Source: Piromyces finnis
Lineage: Eukaryota > Neocallimastigomycota > Neocallimastigomycetes > Neocallimastigales > Neocallimastigaceae
NCBI GenBank assembly: GCA_002104945.1
Contig: MCFH01000090.1
Coordinates: 61,837-125,836, forward strand
Direction: 5' to 3'
Length of the DNA: 64,000 nt
The notes under the pieces are model-generated. The model worked only from the letters and a program-made list of their open reading frames with translations. It had not been told where the DNA came from and did not search any database. Every line of letters begins with the position of its first letter. The stretch's first letter is position 1. Shown here piece after piece: positions 37,530 through 50,591 of the stretch. The position numbers and the translations under genes were made by a program.

Positions 37530-39583
37530 TTAAGATTGTCTAATGTAGGTAGCATCAATTTGAATTAAAGATGGGAAAGCTAATTTAAGCTTAAGACGAT
37601 AGGATTGAGCATTATTCTTTTGTACTGGATTACCTTCAAAGTAAACGGTAGCAATCTTTTTATTATTTGATAAACCTTCAATAACATTTTCAAAGGAATC
37701 AATTTGATTATAGGATGCCCATAATTCTTCTAAATCAGCTAAATGGCTTAAATTTTCAACCTTTTCAATACGATTATTAGAAACATCAAGGACTCTTAAT
37801 TTTTTATTATTTTCTAAACCTTCAATCTTTTGAATACCATTATGACTAATGTATAATTCTTCTAAATTAATTAAACCACCCAAGTTTTCAAGTTTAACAA
37901 TACGATTACTTTGAATACTTAAAATGGTAAGATTAGCAAGATGATCAAAACCACCAAGTTGTCTAATCTTATTCTTACCAAGCCATAATTGTTCTAATTT
38001 AACTAATTTATCCAATCCATCAATAACACGAATACGATTACCACCTAATTCTAAATTAGTTAATTCTGTAAGACTATCTAAATTTTCAATAACAGAAATT
38101 TTATTTTGAATGAAATAAATATCTTTTAATTTAGTGAGAGTGGAAACATTTTCGATTTGTTTGATCTTATTGAAGGATAAATCTAATGATCTGTATAAAT
38201 GTATTATTGAGGAGTGATAGATAAGGGTTATTGATGTTGGATATTATTTGTCAAATGGAGATATGAATTGTTTATTATATAGATATACATATATAATAAA
38301 AATGAAATACATATAAAAGAATTTATATATTATTAGTATGGTAGGTACAAAGGTAAAGCCATATAACTTTTTATATATATAATAAAGAAATGTATTTAAA
38401 TTAAAAGATAAAAAAATAAAAAATAAATTACTCCAAGTTGGTTAAAGTATCTAAATTTTCAATATGCTTAATTCTGTTATCATATAAATCTAATTCTTCT
38501 AAATTTACTAATTTATCAAGACCACTAATTCTAGTAATAACATTTTGGCGTAAAGAAAGGGTCTACCGTTTAATATATATATATAGAATTAATTGTTTTT
38601 TTAAAAAAAAAAAAGATAAAAAATAAAAAAAAGAAAGAAAAAGAAAAAAAAAAATTAAAAAAACGCACATAATATAATGTTATAATTTATAATTATAATG
38701 TTATAAACTATAAATTTATAAATGGATATTACCTTTAAAAGAGTAAAACGATTAATATTTATCTTTTCTAAATCTGAGATTTGAGTGTGAGTAAGATCGA
38801 GATCCTGAATGTTTTTAAAATTTGTATTTTATATTTATTTAAAAAAATAAATGTATTTTACATAAAGATTTTCCAACAATCAATGGTATTTAAAATTGAT
38901 TTGTATCATTTTTAATGATAATAACGATACATATAATGTTTTAATTAAATGTTAAATAAAGAGATAAAGTTGTTTATTGATATATGAATGAATTGAAAGA
39001 AAAAGTAATTTCAATAAAGTTTATATGAAAATCATATTATTGATTACATTCATTTACAATAATATATATAATATAAATAATATAGATATTAGTAAATAAT
39101 AATTAAATAAAAACTATAATAAAAATTATAATAATATCACTGTTATTAGAATTTTATATTACTTCAGAATCTGGACTAACATCAGCTAAGAATTCTATTT
39201 TAATAATAATAATAATTGAAATAGAAATTGTAAGAAAAAAAAAAATTAAATATTTTAATTGCATAAAGGTAATAACGAAATGTGGAAATTTATATAAATT
39301 TTGGTTTTGTAAAAAAAAATTAAGTATTTTTTTAACATTTATAAAAATAAATTGTTGTTATTTTTAATTATAATCTAGTATGTAGTTTTATAGTTTATAC
39401 TACTTTTTATAATTTTGTTAATATACCTGAACCAAGTTCTTTAACTTGTTCATTTGCTTCTTCTTCATTATTACTGTCAGAAGAATAATTATCTTGTTCA
39501 GCTTCTTTTTTTACTACAACTTGTTCTTCCTTTTTTTCAACGTTTTGTTCTATTTGAGAATTTTTATTAGCTTCACCTTCCAT
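37530..39583 (-). CDS. SDS22: Protein phosphatase 1 regulatory subunit SDS22 (leucine-rich repeats)
   Basis: Five exons on the minus strand: 39583-39427, 39194-39163, 38804-38733, 38562-38432 and 38190-37530. All phases agree and the product is 350 residues. A Lys/Glu-rich N-terminus of about 55 residues is followed by a run of about ten 22-residue SDS22-type repeats (LVNLEELDLYDNRIKHIENL; LVKLEQLWLGKNKIRQL; LTILSIQSNRIVKLENL; LEELYISHNGIQKIEGL; LRVLDVSNNRIEKVENL). It ends with an LRR cap (VYFEGNPVQKN, then FPSLIQIDATYIRQS). The order and cap match yeast Sds22 and animal PPP1R7, which bind PP1 catalytic subunit and control its maturation and nuclear/mitotic role. The start is the only ATG that keeps the acidic N-terminus in frame. 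Confidence 0.93.
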
Positions 39584-41516
39584 TGTTTATTATTTTAAAA
39601 AGAGTCTTTAACTTTTGTTGGTAAAAAAAAAAAAAAAAAAATTATTAAAATTATATTATTAATAATTTATTAATTTATTATTCACTTTTTTTTTTTTTTT
39701 AATTAAAAAAAATGATATAGCAGCAGCAGCAGCCTATTCATTTTAAATTTATTAATAAAACCTTTGGTGAATGGTGGTGGTGATTATTTCGTTTGGTGGG
39801 TGGTGGAAAGGTGGTGGAAATAAAAATGATGATTTAAATTAAAATTAAATAGCATGCGCCACATTAAATAATATAAAAAAAAGGCCTATTTAATAATAAA
39901 CATCTTTTGGAAATATAATAGTATATATATTTATAACCTTTATATATTTATAATTTATAATATATTTATATGTATAAAAAAAAGAGTTTATCATCAATTT
40001 ATCACTTTTTAAAATAAAAAAGAGATTTTCTTAATTTTTTATAAAGTCATCATTGAATAATCTAATCCTTTATATTGATTTGATAAAAAGTATGGTGGTA
40101 TCAACAACACTTTTTTTTTTATCAATGTTTCAACCGTAATAATGAATCAAAAGAAATATTTTATACGATTTTATTTATTTACATATATATATATAACATA
40201 TTTATTGATATATAATATTAATTAAAAAAAAAAAAAAAAAGAGCTTTTTATTTGATACATAATATCTATAAAATTTAAAAAAAGAGGTTAAAGTCAATTC
40301 TTTTAAATATAATAATGTATATTCAATTACTTTATAAAAGATACACTTGTGTTATGGTAGAACATTATATAAAAATAAGAAAAATTTATAAATAGTTTAA
40401 CTTTTATAAATAATAGATAATAAACATTATTAAAAAAAATGTTTACTTAAAATAGATATATAATCATTATTCAGAGTTATACAGTGTCATACAGTACTAT
40501 TCAAAGGTATACAGTGCGATTCAAAGTTATTCAATAGATACTTTTAGTATGCATAGGTTTATTATCCATAATTCATTAGACATAATTCATTAGACATAAT
40601 TCATTAGACATATTGATCTATAATCCATGGTTTCACTATATCTTTTTTATATCTTTTTATTTACACTTTTAACCATGAAAAATTCTAATAAAAATTGCTT
40701 TTTCTCTGGTTGTTTTAATCCTAATCAAAAAAAGAAATTTTTATTTTTTGATAGTTTTTTTTTTTTGATAATAATTTCTGATATCTAAAACCAAATAATT
40801 ATAAAAATTTATAATTAAATGATCAAATTATATTAAATTATATTGTAATATATGAACATCCATATATTAAAAAATAGCTATCAAAAATAAATTTTAATCT
40901 TTAAAAAAAATTTAAATTAAAAAAAAAAAAAAAAGAACCGTTTTTTTTTCTAATTTTTTTTTATAAAAAAGTTGAAAGATTGATTCTTTTTTTAAATATA
41001 AAAAGAAAGGGTGTTTATTTGTTCATTGTTTTGTAATATTTATTATAATAATTATTTCAATATCTTTTATTATAATACATAATATATATACCAAAATATA
41101 TTTATTTAAATATTTCATTCAATTTCCAATTTAGCAAATTTTATTTTCTATTTGTTTATTAAATAATAGTCAACTTTTTTGGTGGTCATTGGGTTTATTA
41201 ATAAATAAACAATTCAATAAAAATTAAATAACAATAAAAAAAAAAAAAAAAACCCTCACAATTATAAAATATATTATTATACAGTATTAACAGTACAATA
41301 CACAAGTGAAATAAAATAAATTTTTTTAAAGCAATTAAAATTCAGAAATTATATTATCAAATTAAATTTTCAATAAAACACCAGTATAACTCTCAAGTAC
41401 CTACTTTTTATTTTTATTGAGAAAAAAAAAAGTATTTGAAATTAATATTAAAAAATTACAATAATCTATCGAAATAATTTTAAATAATATATATAAATAA
41501 TATCCTGTATATAAAA
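39584..41516. other. Divergent promoter region between SDS22 and dephospho-CoA kinase
   Basis: No gene seen. Close to SDS22 there is a (CAG)4 run at about 39720 and a GGTGG-rich patch at about 39765-39815, unusual in this DNA. A cluster of short direct repeats lies at 40469-40608 (listed separately). The rest is A/T-rich. Confidence 0.6.
40469..40608. repeat. Cluster of short direct repeats in divergent promoter
   Basis: Three copies of ATTCARAGKTATACAGTG-like words, the third truncated, start at 40469, 40499 and 40519. Three perfect tandem copies of the 14-mer CATAATTCATTAGA follow at 40567-40608. They may be factor-binding sites for SDS22 or the kinase gene, or just slippage products. Confidence 0.7.
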
Positions 41517-42718
41517 ATGTTTGTCATTGGATTAACTGGAGGTATTTGTTCTGGAAAATCAACTGTTGCCAAATTATTACATGAAAGAGTAATTATAACA
41601 TAATATTAATACAATTTTAATATATTCAATAAAAATATGAAATATATTGTAATAGGTTTTATTTAAAATGAAAAAGTGGAAATTGTTTAATAATGATTGA
41701 ATTATTTTATATATTTATATCCATTGCCTATATATTTGTAAATTATTCTAAAAATTGAAATAATTAAAATAATTTACAAAATAGTTAGGTATAAAATATA
41801 TAGATGCTGACAGAAAAGCACACGAAGTTTACAAACAAGGAACCCCAACCTATTACGAAGTAAATATTAAAAACAATAATAACAAAAAGTAATAAAAAGA
41901 AATTTTGAAATTAACCCTCATTAATACTTTATATAATAAAAAGTTAATAAAGGTTTTCGGTGTCGATATTATAAATCCAGAAACTAAAGAAATAGAAAGA
42001 AATGCTCTCGGAAAAGTAATATTTTCTTCAAAGGAAAAGGTAATAAAAAGTAAAAAATTAATTGGCCTAATAAATTTTTTTTTCAATGATTAAAAGTTAC
42101 TTACATTACCCTTAAATTACACTATTGTATATGACAGAGAGTAGAATTAAATAATATTGTATGGCCAGCAACAAAAGAAATTGTTAGAAAGGAAATTGAG
42201 GAACATTCAAAAGATAATGTATTAATTGTTTTAGAAGCTGCATTGTTAATTGAAGCTGGTTGGGATGATTTATGTGGTAAATATAAATTATTATATAGAT
42301 AGAATAATAGAAAATCAATATCGAATATATATAAATATAATAATAATAATAATATATTGATTGCTTCAATCGTTCAATAACTAATATCAATATCAAATGT
42401 TCAATAACTATTTCCTAATCCTTTACATTGTTTGATCCTATTTAATGAATCCTGAATCTGTGTATTTTTAATTAAAAAATAAAAGATGAAATTTGGGTTA
42501 CCGAAACCGATAAAGATATAGCAATTATGCGTTTAATGAAACGTAATCAATTAACTAAGGAAGAAGCCATAAAAAGAATGAATTCACAGCTCTCCAATGA
42601 AGAAAGAAATAAACATGCAAAAATTATTATAAGAAATGATTGTAACGATATCAATGCTTTATGGTACCAAGTAAAGAAATCAATACACTTTTCTCAAAAG
42701 AAAAGTGCTCTTCTTTAA
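41517..42718 (+). CDS. CAB5: Dephospho-CoA kinase
   Basis: Five exons: 41517-41588, 41785-41859, 41953-42039, 42138-42276 and 42486-42718, in frame, 201 residues, close to the usual size of CoaE/Cab5. It catalyses the last step of coenzyme A synthesis, phosphorylating the ribose 3'-OH of dephospho-CoA with ATP. The P-loop is at residues 8-16 (GGICSGKST). The substrate region YIDADRKAHEVY follows, then a CoA-domain segment (FGVDII, ERNALGKVIF, LNNIVWPATKEI), the conserved VLEAALLIEAGWDDLCDEIW and the lid region RLMKRNQLTKEEAIKRMNSQ. This looks like a monofunctional enzyme, not the animal fusion with PPAT. Splice sites are short, A/T-rich GT..AG introns of about 90-210 nt. Confidence 0.93.
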
Positions 42719-44502
42719 TGCCAGGAAAGAAAAAAAAAAGTAGATGTCTTTATAAAAGCAACATGAAAATATATATAATTTATTAACCCTTTATAACACC
42801 AAAATAATCCCAATCAATAACTAAATCACTATTAATTAAAAAAAAAAGATAATAATAAAAATAATAAAATGAATACCTAAATATATATAGATTTATTTTT
42901 ATTATTAAAAAAAAACACAACAAATTATACATTTAAAAGTTAAAATATCGAACATTATTATAATTTGTTTTTATTAGAAAAGTAAACATATAAATAATCA
43001 TTTTTGAGTTTATATTACATATATATATATAACAAAAAAAAATTTATATGTTATTACCAATATACTATTAATACTATTATTACATTAATTTATTTGTTAT
43101 GCTTTTATTGTTAATCTATTATTAATTATTTTATTTTCACCTTTTTTTTTTTTTTTTGTTAAAAAAATACCAATCTATAACTATTATTGTAAATCATATT
43201 ACTATTATAATATACATGAAGCATCACTGAAAAAATAAAGAATAAAAAAAAAAATAAATAAATAATAGTTATAATAAGTCTTTTATTTTTTAGACTTTTT
43301 TTCAACGTAAAGTTTTTTTTTTTTTTTTAAATAAAATTAACAAAATATATATATATTTTGTGTAACCTGTTTTCTATTTTAAATGAGGGAACAAAAAAAA
43401 AAAAGGTATAAAATCCTAGATATTATTTTTATAATCCTCTCTTGGATGATAAGACTATCTTTTTTATATATGACTATTATTATAAATATTATTTTTATTA
43501 TTATAATGATTCATTAATATAATGTTTTCTTTAGTTATGGTGACATTATTCTAAAGTGCTTTATAACTTTTTTTTTTAGTTAAAAAAGAAAACAATAGCT
43601 TTATTATGATGATAATAAATACTTTTATTTTTATTAAAACTAATAAATTTTAAAGGTATTTTATTGGCTAAAAAAAGTTCAAAATCATCAAATTTTAAAG
43701 ATTAAAAATATTAAACACTATATATATATAAAAGATAAAAAAAAAAAAAAAAAGAATGTATAATAATATTTTGAAATAAAAAGAAAGTTTTAATTATTTT
43801 GTTTTACATAAAAAAAAGAAAAAGAAAGAAAGAAAAGGAAAAGATAATTACTAAAGAAAACATCAATTTATTTAAATTAATATAATTTTGTGTTTTTATA
43901 TTAAAATCTTTTTAAAAAAAATAATGGATTAAGTATAAAAAAAAATATACTAAAACTCTATAAAATATTTTCCTCAATTTCTTAAAGTTATCACTTCCCT
44001 CAAAAATAAAAATAATAAAGGAAAAAGAAAGGAAATTTTATTCAAAATATTATCTATCGTTATAATTTATAATTAAACAATATATATATACCAATAATTT
44101 CATTTATTTCAATTATCTTGTTTTTTTTTTATTATTATTATTATTAGTATTAGTATTGTTATTACTTTAGTTTAAATACTAATCAATAAATTAATAAAAT
44201 ATAAAATCGACATATATAATAAAAAGTTTTACATTTCTACATTTAGCACGTTTTATATCAAATTATATATATTCATTATTTACCACATTTCAGAATCTGA
44301 TTTCAAAATTTGAATCTTACATTAAAAAAAAATATTTGCCCATTTTTTAAATTCATTCGATAAAATTTATCAAAGTCTATACTATTTACAAAATATAAAA
44401 TATTTAAATAATAAATCAGTTTATTTTTTTTCTAATAGTACAACTCAAAACAAATTAAAATTTTCTCTATCTATCTATGTAAAGTAAAAAAAAAAAAAAA
44501 AA
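42719..44502. other. AT-rich intergenic region
   Basis: No gene or recognisable RNA seen. Homopolymers and (AT)n runs only. It contains the 3' UTR of the kinase gene and the promoter of RRN7; the RRN7 ATG is directly preceded by a run of A. Confidence 0.6.
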
Positions 44503-45832
44503 ATGTCATCACAATTTTCACTAGAATATTTACAGCATTTATCCCAAAGTCAACAATCTTCTCAAAATCTATTTAGAAAAAAACCTGTATGTCCAAAATG
44601 TAAAACAACAAAATTTAAAAAGAATCTTCAAGGTCATTTAGTTTGTATTCATGGTCACGAACTTCCAGTAAGTATTATCTTTAGGGTTTTTTTAAAGATG
44701 TACTTTTTATTTTTATACCTATTAAAAATCTTTTTTTTTTTTTCATCAATTACTATCTTTTTCATATATGCAATAGAATTATAGAACAGAAGTAGCAGAA
44801 GAATTTGATCCCACATATTCAAACGTAACTATTAGAAAGAAAAATGGAAAAAAGAAAAAAGAAATAAAGGCATCTCTAATAGGTATGATATACAATATTT
44901 AATAATAAATTAAAAAAACAGTATTAATTTGATTTAGCATAGTTTTAAACTATTTAATTAACAATACTATTAAATATATATATATATATATTATATACTT
45001 GTTTGTTTAAGATGAAATTGGGGAAAACAGGAAAATGTTAGTATTTGAAGCATTTCAATTTATACTGAAAAAACAAATTGAAATTTTACAAATTGAAATG
45101 AATTTTCCGGAAGAATTATCGGTAAATATATATCTCTATACCTATATCCATATATTGTTATTATTTTATGGATTTTGTAAATTCCTATAATAAAAATGAA
45201 TAATTAATTTACAACTATGTAAATAATAATTTATGCATATATGTTATATACATAATATATATATATTACTTTTTTTTTTTATTTTTATTAAAATAAAAAG
45301 AATATTGTAAAAGATATATGGATAATGTATGTTACTGCTACAAAAACTTATTATATTCGCAAAGAAGTAAAAGAAAAAAATAAAAAAAATGAAGAAGATG
45401 AAGAAATTAATCGAATTTTAAAAGAAGCTGGAGTTTCTGATTCAGATACAGAATCTGATTCTGGTTCAGACGTTCATTCAAATTCTGGTTCAGACATAGA
45501 TTCATCAGACCAAAGTACGAATATTAATAGTAGTTCAGATGAAACTGTAATTGAAAGTGAAAATGACGAAGAAAATTCAAATTCTACCGCAAAACGTATA
45601 AAAGAATCTCACCATTCCCATCCAAAAAAAAGAAAATCAAAGAAACATAAAGCAAAATCTAAAGAAACGATGATTGAAGAAATTCATCAGCACATAACTA
45701 TGCCACCCCTTCATGATTCCCTTATTAAACTTTCCGTAATCTTTATTTATATGGGATGTTTATGGCTTAGATTACCTGTAACCATTAGTGACTTTCATAC
45801 GTAAGTCTTTAAAAAAACATTTATTAAAGGGG

Positions 45833-45894
<62 letters not shown>

Positions 45895-48431
45895 AATGTA
45901 TATGTATAGTATGTATATTATATATATATGATACATATTCCATTTATTATATTTATTGTTAGCATTATTTTTATTGTAATTATTATATTTGAATACACAT
46001 CTAATTAATGTATACGTATATTATATATTTCATTTATTATTATTTAATATAGATGGATCTCTAATGAGGATATACCCTTTCTTTCGGCCATTTATTGCAT
46101 TCCATATAAAATCAAACAATTATTAAAAAAGAGAGAAATTTATCTTCTTACCCCAAAAGTAAATATGCATTAACTAAACTCACTTGACAAATTAAATAGT
46201 TTGATATTTTCATAATTATAAAAATAAAATATTTTAACTTATATTTTATTCCATCATTAAATAGACCATACCAACTTGTGCATGGTTAAATTCACGTACC
46301 GCTTATATTATTCATTATTATGAAAAAACATTCAAATTTTCTTTTCCACCAATAAATTACCCAGTAATTGCATGTCGTATGTTAAGTTTACTTTCTTTAC
46401 CAGGTAATAATAATATGAATAAAGATGAAGAACGGTGTTGTTATTATTGTTAATCCCATTTTTAACGTTTTTTTTTTTTATGCCTATTAACCAAATTTAA
46501 TAATCAATGTATTGTTATCCTAGCTGAAGCCTATCTTTGTTTCACCAGACTTGTACAACTTACAAAATTAAATTTTGCTTATAATAACATTCATGATTAT
46601 CCACAAATTAATCTTGTTGCTTTAATTGTTATTGTTGTAAAGTTAATATATGGTCTAGATAATGAACCAAGGTATGTATAAAAAAAAGATTATTTCTTTC
46701 ATCTTAACGTAATTTAAGGCGTACTAATATAACTATAAATTTATATACCTATTAATTTAAATAATTATAATTTAAAAAAAAAAAAAAAAAAAAAAAGAAT
46801 TTCAGACGAATTTTGTAAAAACTTTTATCCCTTAGATCGATGGATGGATTGTTTGTTACAAAGAAGAAAGGAATATGATAATCATGGATTACCATTATAT
46901 GAAAAGTAAATATTGTTTTTTTTTAAAAAAAAAAAAAGGTTCCTTTTAAAAAAAAAAAAAAAGTTTATTAACTCTATATAATTTATTATTACAGTGATTA
47001 TTTAAATTTTATTACTAATAATATGGAAAAGTTTGTTGAATATTGTCAAAAGACATTCATTGATCGACATGATGCTAATAATTACAGTCAAAAGAGTAAG
47101 CCAAAATCTATATTTATTTATATATATACATTCATATTCTTTTAAGCATTTTTTTTTTTTTTTTCAAATTTTTAACTCTATATTCATTTTTATTTTTATT
47201 AACATGAATAGATTATAAAATATTTAAGGATATCGTAAAATTTATAAAAAAAGAAAATAGTAAAAAGGAACATCATAATCCTTCCAAAAAGGAAACAAAT
47301 ACAGAAGAAGATGCAAAGAAAGAAATGTTAACTTTTAATTTAGAAAGTTCAGTAGAATCCGACCAAAGGATCACTAAAATTATTAGTGGGTTTAAAACAT
47401 TACCAGAAATGAAACGTAAAAACTCAAAAAATAGTAAAAGCAAAAAACATGATGATGACAAGGATAATGATGAAAAGGATGAAAGGAGTGATGAAGATGT
47501 GAAATCTTTAGATACCATAGCAGCATCCATATCCGCTATTATGAATTCCTCTCAACCAAAGAAAAAATATAATAAAAATAGGAAGGTGAAGAAGGAAGGA
47601 AGTGACGTAACCGATATTCCTTCCAACAAACCTTGTAAAAGAAAATACCCAGGTGATCATTATGTTACCTATCGTTCTTATGATCAAGGAGGTGAATATC
47701 ATACCTATTATGCCATTCTTCTTCAATATTGTCAAGATGTTCTTCTTCGCCTTCACAACGACCGACTTCAACACAAAATTAGTGCTCTAGAAAATGTTCT
47801 TAAAAAACATGAATTATGGCTTGAAGAATATTTCAAACAAGATAAATTTATAAATGAAAAAGATCAAAACACCGTGTCATCATCACGCCCACCTAAATCA
47901 ATAAATTCTACTAAAAATGAAGCTCCGGAAGATATCTATGAAGATATTTTATCCATGACAGCCATCAATAATAATGGTAATAAAAATAATAGTGGTGATG
48001 GTGAAGACGATGATAATGATGGCGATAATAAGGATAATAATAATGGTGAGGATGGTGATAGTAATAATGGGGATGATGATGCTAAGAAAGAAGACATAGA
48101 AACAGTAGAGGACCAAAATCAAGAAACACAAAGTCTTGAAGAAGAAGAAAAAGAAGTCATTGAAGATAGTGAAACCGATTCAGAACTTGACAATATTGAA
48201 AAAGAAGTCATTTCATTAAAAAGTGCAACTACCAAGTTAAACAATTCTCGTGAAACAGTTTCAAAGGATGAAATAAAGGAAGTGGTGAAACCAACAGAAG
48301 AAAAGGAAGACAAAGCTATTGATGAAAAAAATGACCATACCAATGATGATGTAAAGACCTATGAAGAAGATTTAATTGAAGTATTGATGCAGTATGAAGA
48401 GAAAGATGAAATTGAATATCCCTATTATTAA
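44503..48431 (+). CDS. RRN7: RNA polymerase I initiation factor RRN7/TAF1B
   Basis: Ten exons: 44503-44667, 44777-44882, 45012-45121, 45301-45800, 46053-46158, 46265-46403, 46524-46671, 46798-46905, 46995-47095 and 47212-48431. All phases agree; 900 residues. It starts with the RRN7-type zinc ribbon (CPKCKTTKFKKNLQGHLVC, then IHGHELP, residues 30-55). TFIIB-like cyclin folds follow (MLVFEAFQFILKKQ; HDSLIKLSVIFIYMGCLWLR; INYPVIACRMLSLLSLP; AYLCFTRLVQLTKLNF). Later comes a conserved PGDHYVTYRSY segment. A Ser/Asp/Glu-rich insertion (about 160-240) splits the first cyclin region, and the last ~180 residues are Asp/Glu/Asn-rich. The family forms the core factor that recruits Pol I to rDNA promoters in the nucleolus. 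At 900 residues it is much longer than yeast Rrn7, the excess being low complexity. Confidence 0.88.
45837..45893. repeat. (TTA)n microsatellite in an RRN7 intron
   Basis: About 19 perfect TTA/ATT repeats inside the intron after exon 4, near its 5' end. Confidence 0.97.
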
Positions 48432-50544
48432 AAAATATCACATTAAAGTTTTAATAATAATAATAATAATAATAATAAAATAGATCTATATAAACTTACA
48501 TTTATTTTTTTTTTTATTTTTTTTATTTAGTAATCATTAGAAATCATAATTACCACACACAAAAAAAAAAAAGTCTAGATATTATTTATTTTTATTTTAT
48601 TTAGTTATTTTATTTATTTAGAAATAGAGAAAAAATTCTTTTTCATATATATATTACTATTATTTTGATTATTATTTTTTGTTTCAAAGAATAGAACTAA
48701 AAAAAAAAAAAAAAAAAAAAATTTTTTTTTATTTTAATTTTCAAAAAATTCCTAATGGAATATCCTCATTCTATAAATCAAATTTCATTATTTTTTAAAT
48801 AAGAATTTAATCTTTTTTTTTTTTCTACAACTATTCTTAATAAAAATATATCTATATCTATATATATCTATAGGTATTGGTTTTTTTAAAAAAAAAAAAA
48901 ACCGTAGAATTATAAATGAAATAAAAAAAAATATAAAATATATAAATACCTTATTTTTTACATTATAAAATAAAAAAAAACTACCAATTAAAAAATAATA
49001 ATAATAATAAATAAATAAATAAAAAAAGTTAATCTAATATATATAGGGTTATGAAATGCAGATATTCATTTAAGAGTATAAAGGAAATATTATTCATAAA
49101 TTTTATATCCAATTTAAACCTTATTTAAAATTAAAAAATAATAATAATAAAATATATTTTCTACCTTAAACTAATATATAGTATAAATGTTTTTTTTTTT
49201 TTCTAACGACTAGATTATTGCTAGATTCTACTTTATTTTTTTAAAATAACAATAGAAATTACTAATAATGTCACTGTTTTATATTAAAAATAAAACACAC
49301 AAATACATTATTTAATTTTCATATGAAAAGGTATGAAAAATTTTTTTTTTAAATTGTTTCAAATTTTATTTTTAGCATGTGAATTTTTTTTTAATCTATT
49401 AAATTATTTTTTTGAATATACAGAAAAATTTTGATCCTTTTTTTTTATATTCTTATTATTATTAATTAAAGGAGGAATAAATACCCATCTTATATAAAAA
49501 AAATATTAATAGGTTACTTTATATATTTTATTAAAAAGGATTATTATCATATTATTTATTGATCCATTCATTCATTTACTATAATATTTTATTCCTATTT
49601 AAATTTTTATAGTTATTGGTGTTCATCATCAAATGCAATATAGTATATACCTGTATATTTATCTATTTGTTTATCCTTTTTTTATTATTATTATTATTAT
49701 CAAAATAGTAATAATGTAAATTTTTAAAAAGTTGAATGTGTAATTCGTAATTCTATTATTATTAATAAACATACTCTTTTTTTTTTTTTTTTTTGAAATA
49801 ACATGTAGGATGATATTTAACAACACACCTTAAAAGCAAAGAGATACAAATGATGTAAAAAGTCAAGGTAATTTAAAGGAATATTTTATTTGATTAGTAT
49901 GTAAGAAAATAAATGATTCATTACATGAATGCATGAAAATAAACCAATGTCCTTATAATAAAATTAAAAACTTTTCTTTTCATCCTTTAAAAATTATTAA
50001 ATAATTTTTTTTTGTTGGTTTATTTTTAATTTTATTCTTGATTAAAAATCTCGTGAAATTAAATTTCTTTTTTTTTTTTTTTTTAATCTGAATATTTTTC
50101 TTTTATCAATCATTATTACTCTCATTTTATATTTAAACCTCTTTAATATTTGATATTATTAAATAGAACAAAAAAAAAAGTAATACTATGATTATTCATT
50201 CATCAACAATGTAAAAATTAAATTCTCAAAACACTACTGCTACTATTTTTTTTTTTTTTTGTATTTCATCTAGACATTCATTTCTCTCTTTTTTTTTTTT
50301 TTTAATAAAATAATATTCTATTTATTTCCAATAGTTTAATATATTATATTAAATACTAAATGGAATATTTTAATTTTATTTTATTTTACTAATTTTTATA
50401 AATGAAATTTTAAATACAATTTATCTATTTATTCATTTATTTAGTTATCTATTTATTCATTTATTTATTTAGTTATTTAGTTATTTATTTAGTTATCTAT
50501 TTATTCATTTATTTATTTAGTTATTTAGTTATTTAGTTATTTAG

Positions 50545-50591
<47 letters not shown>

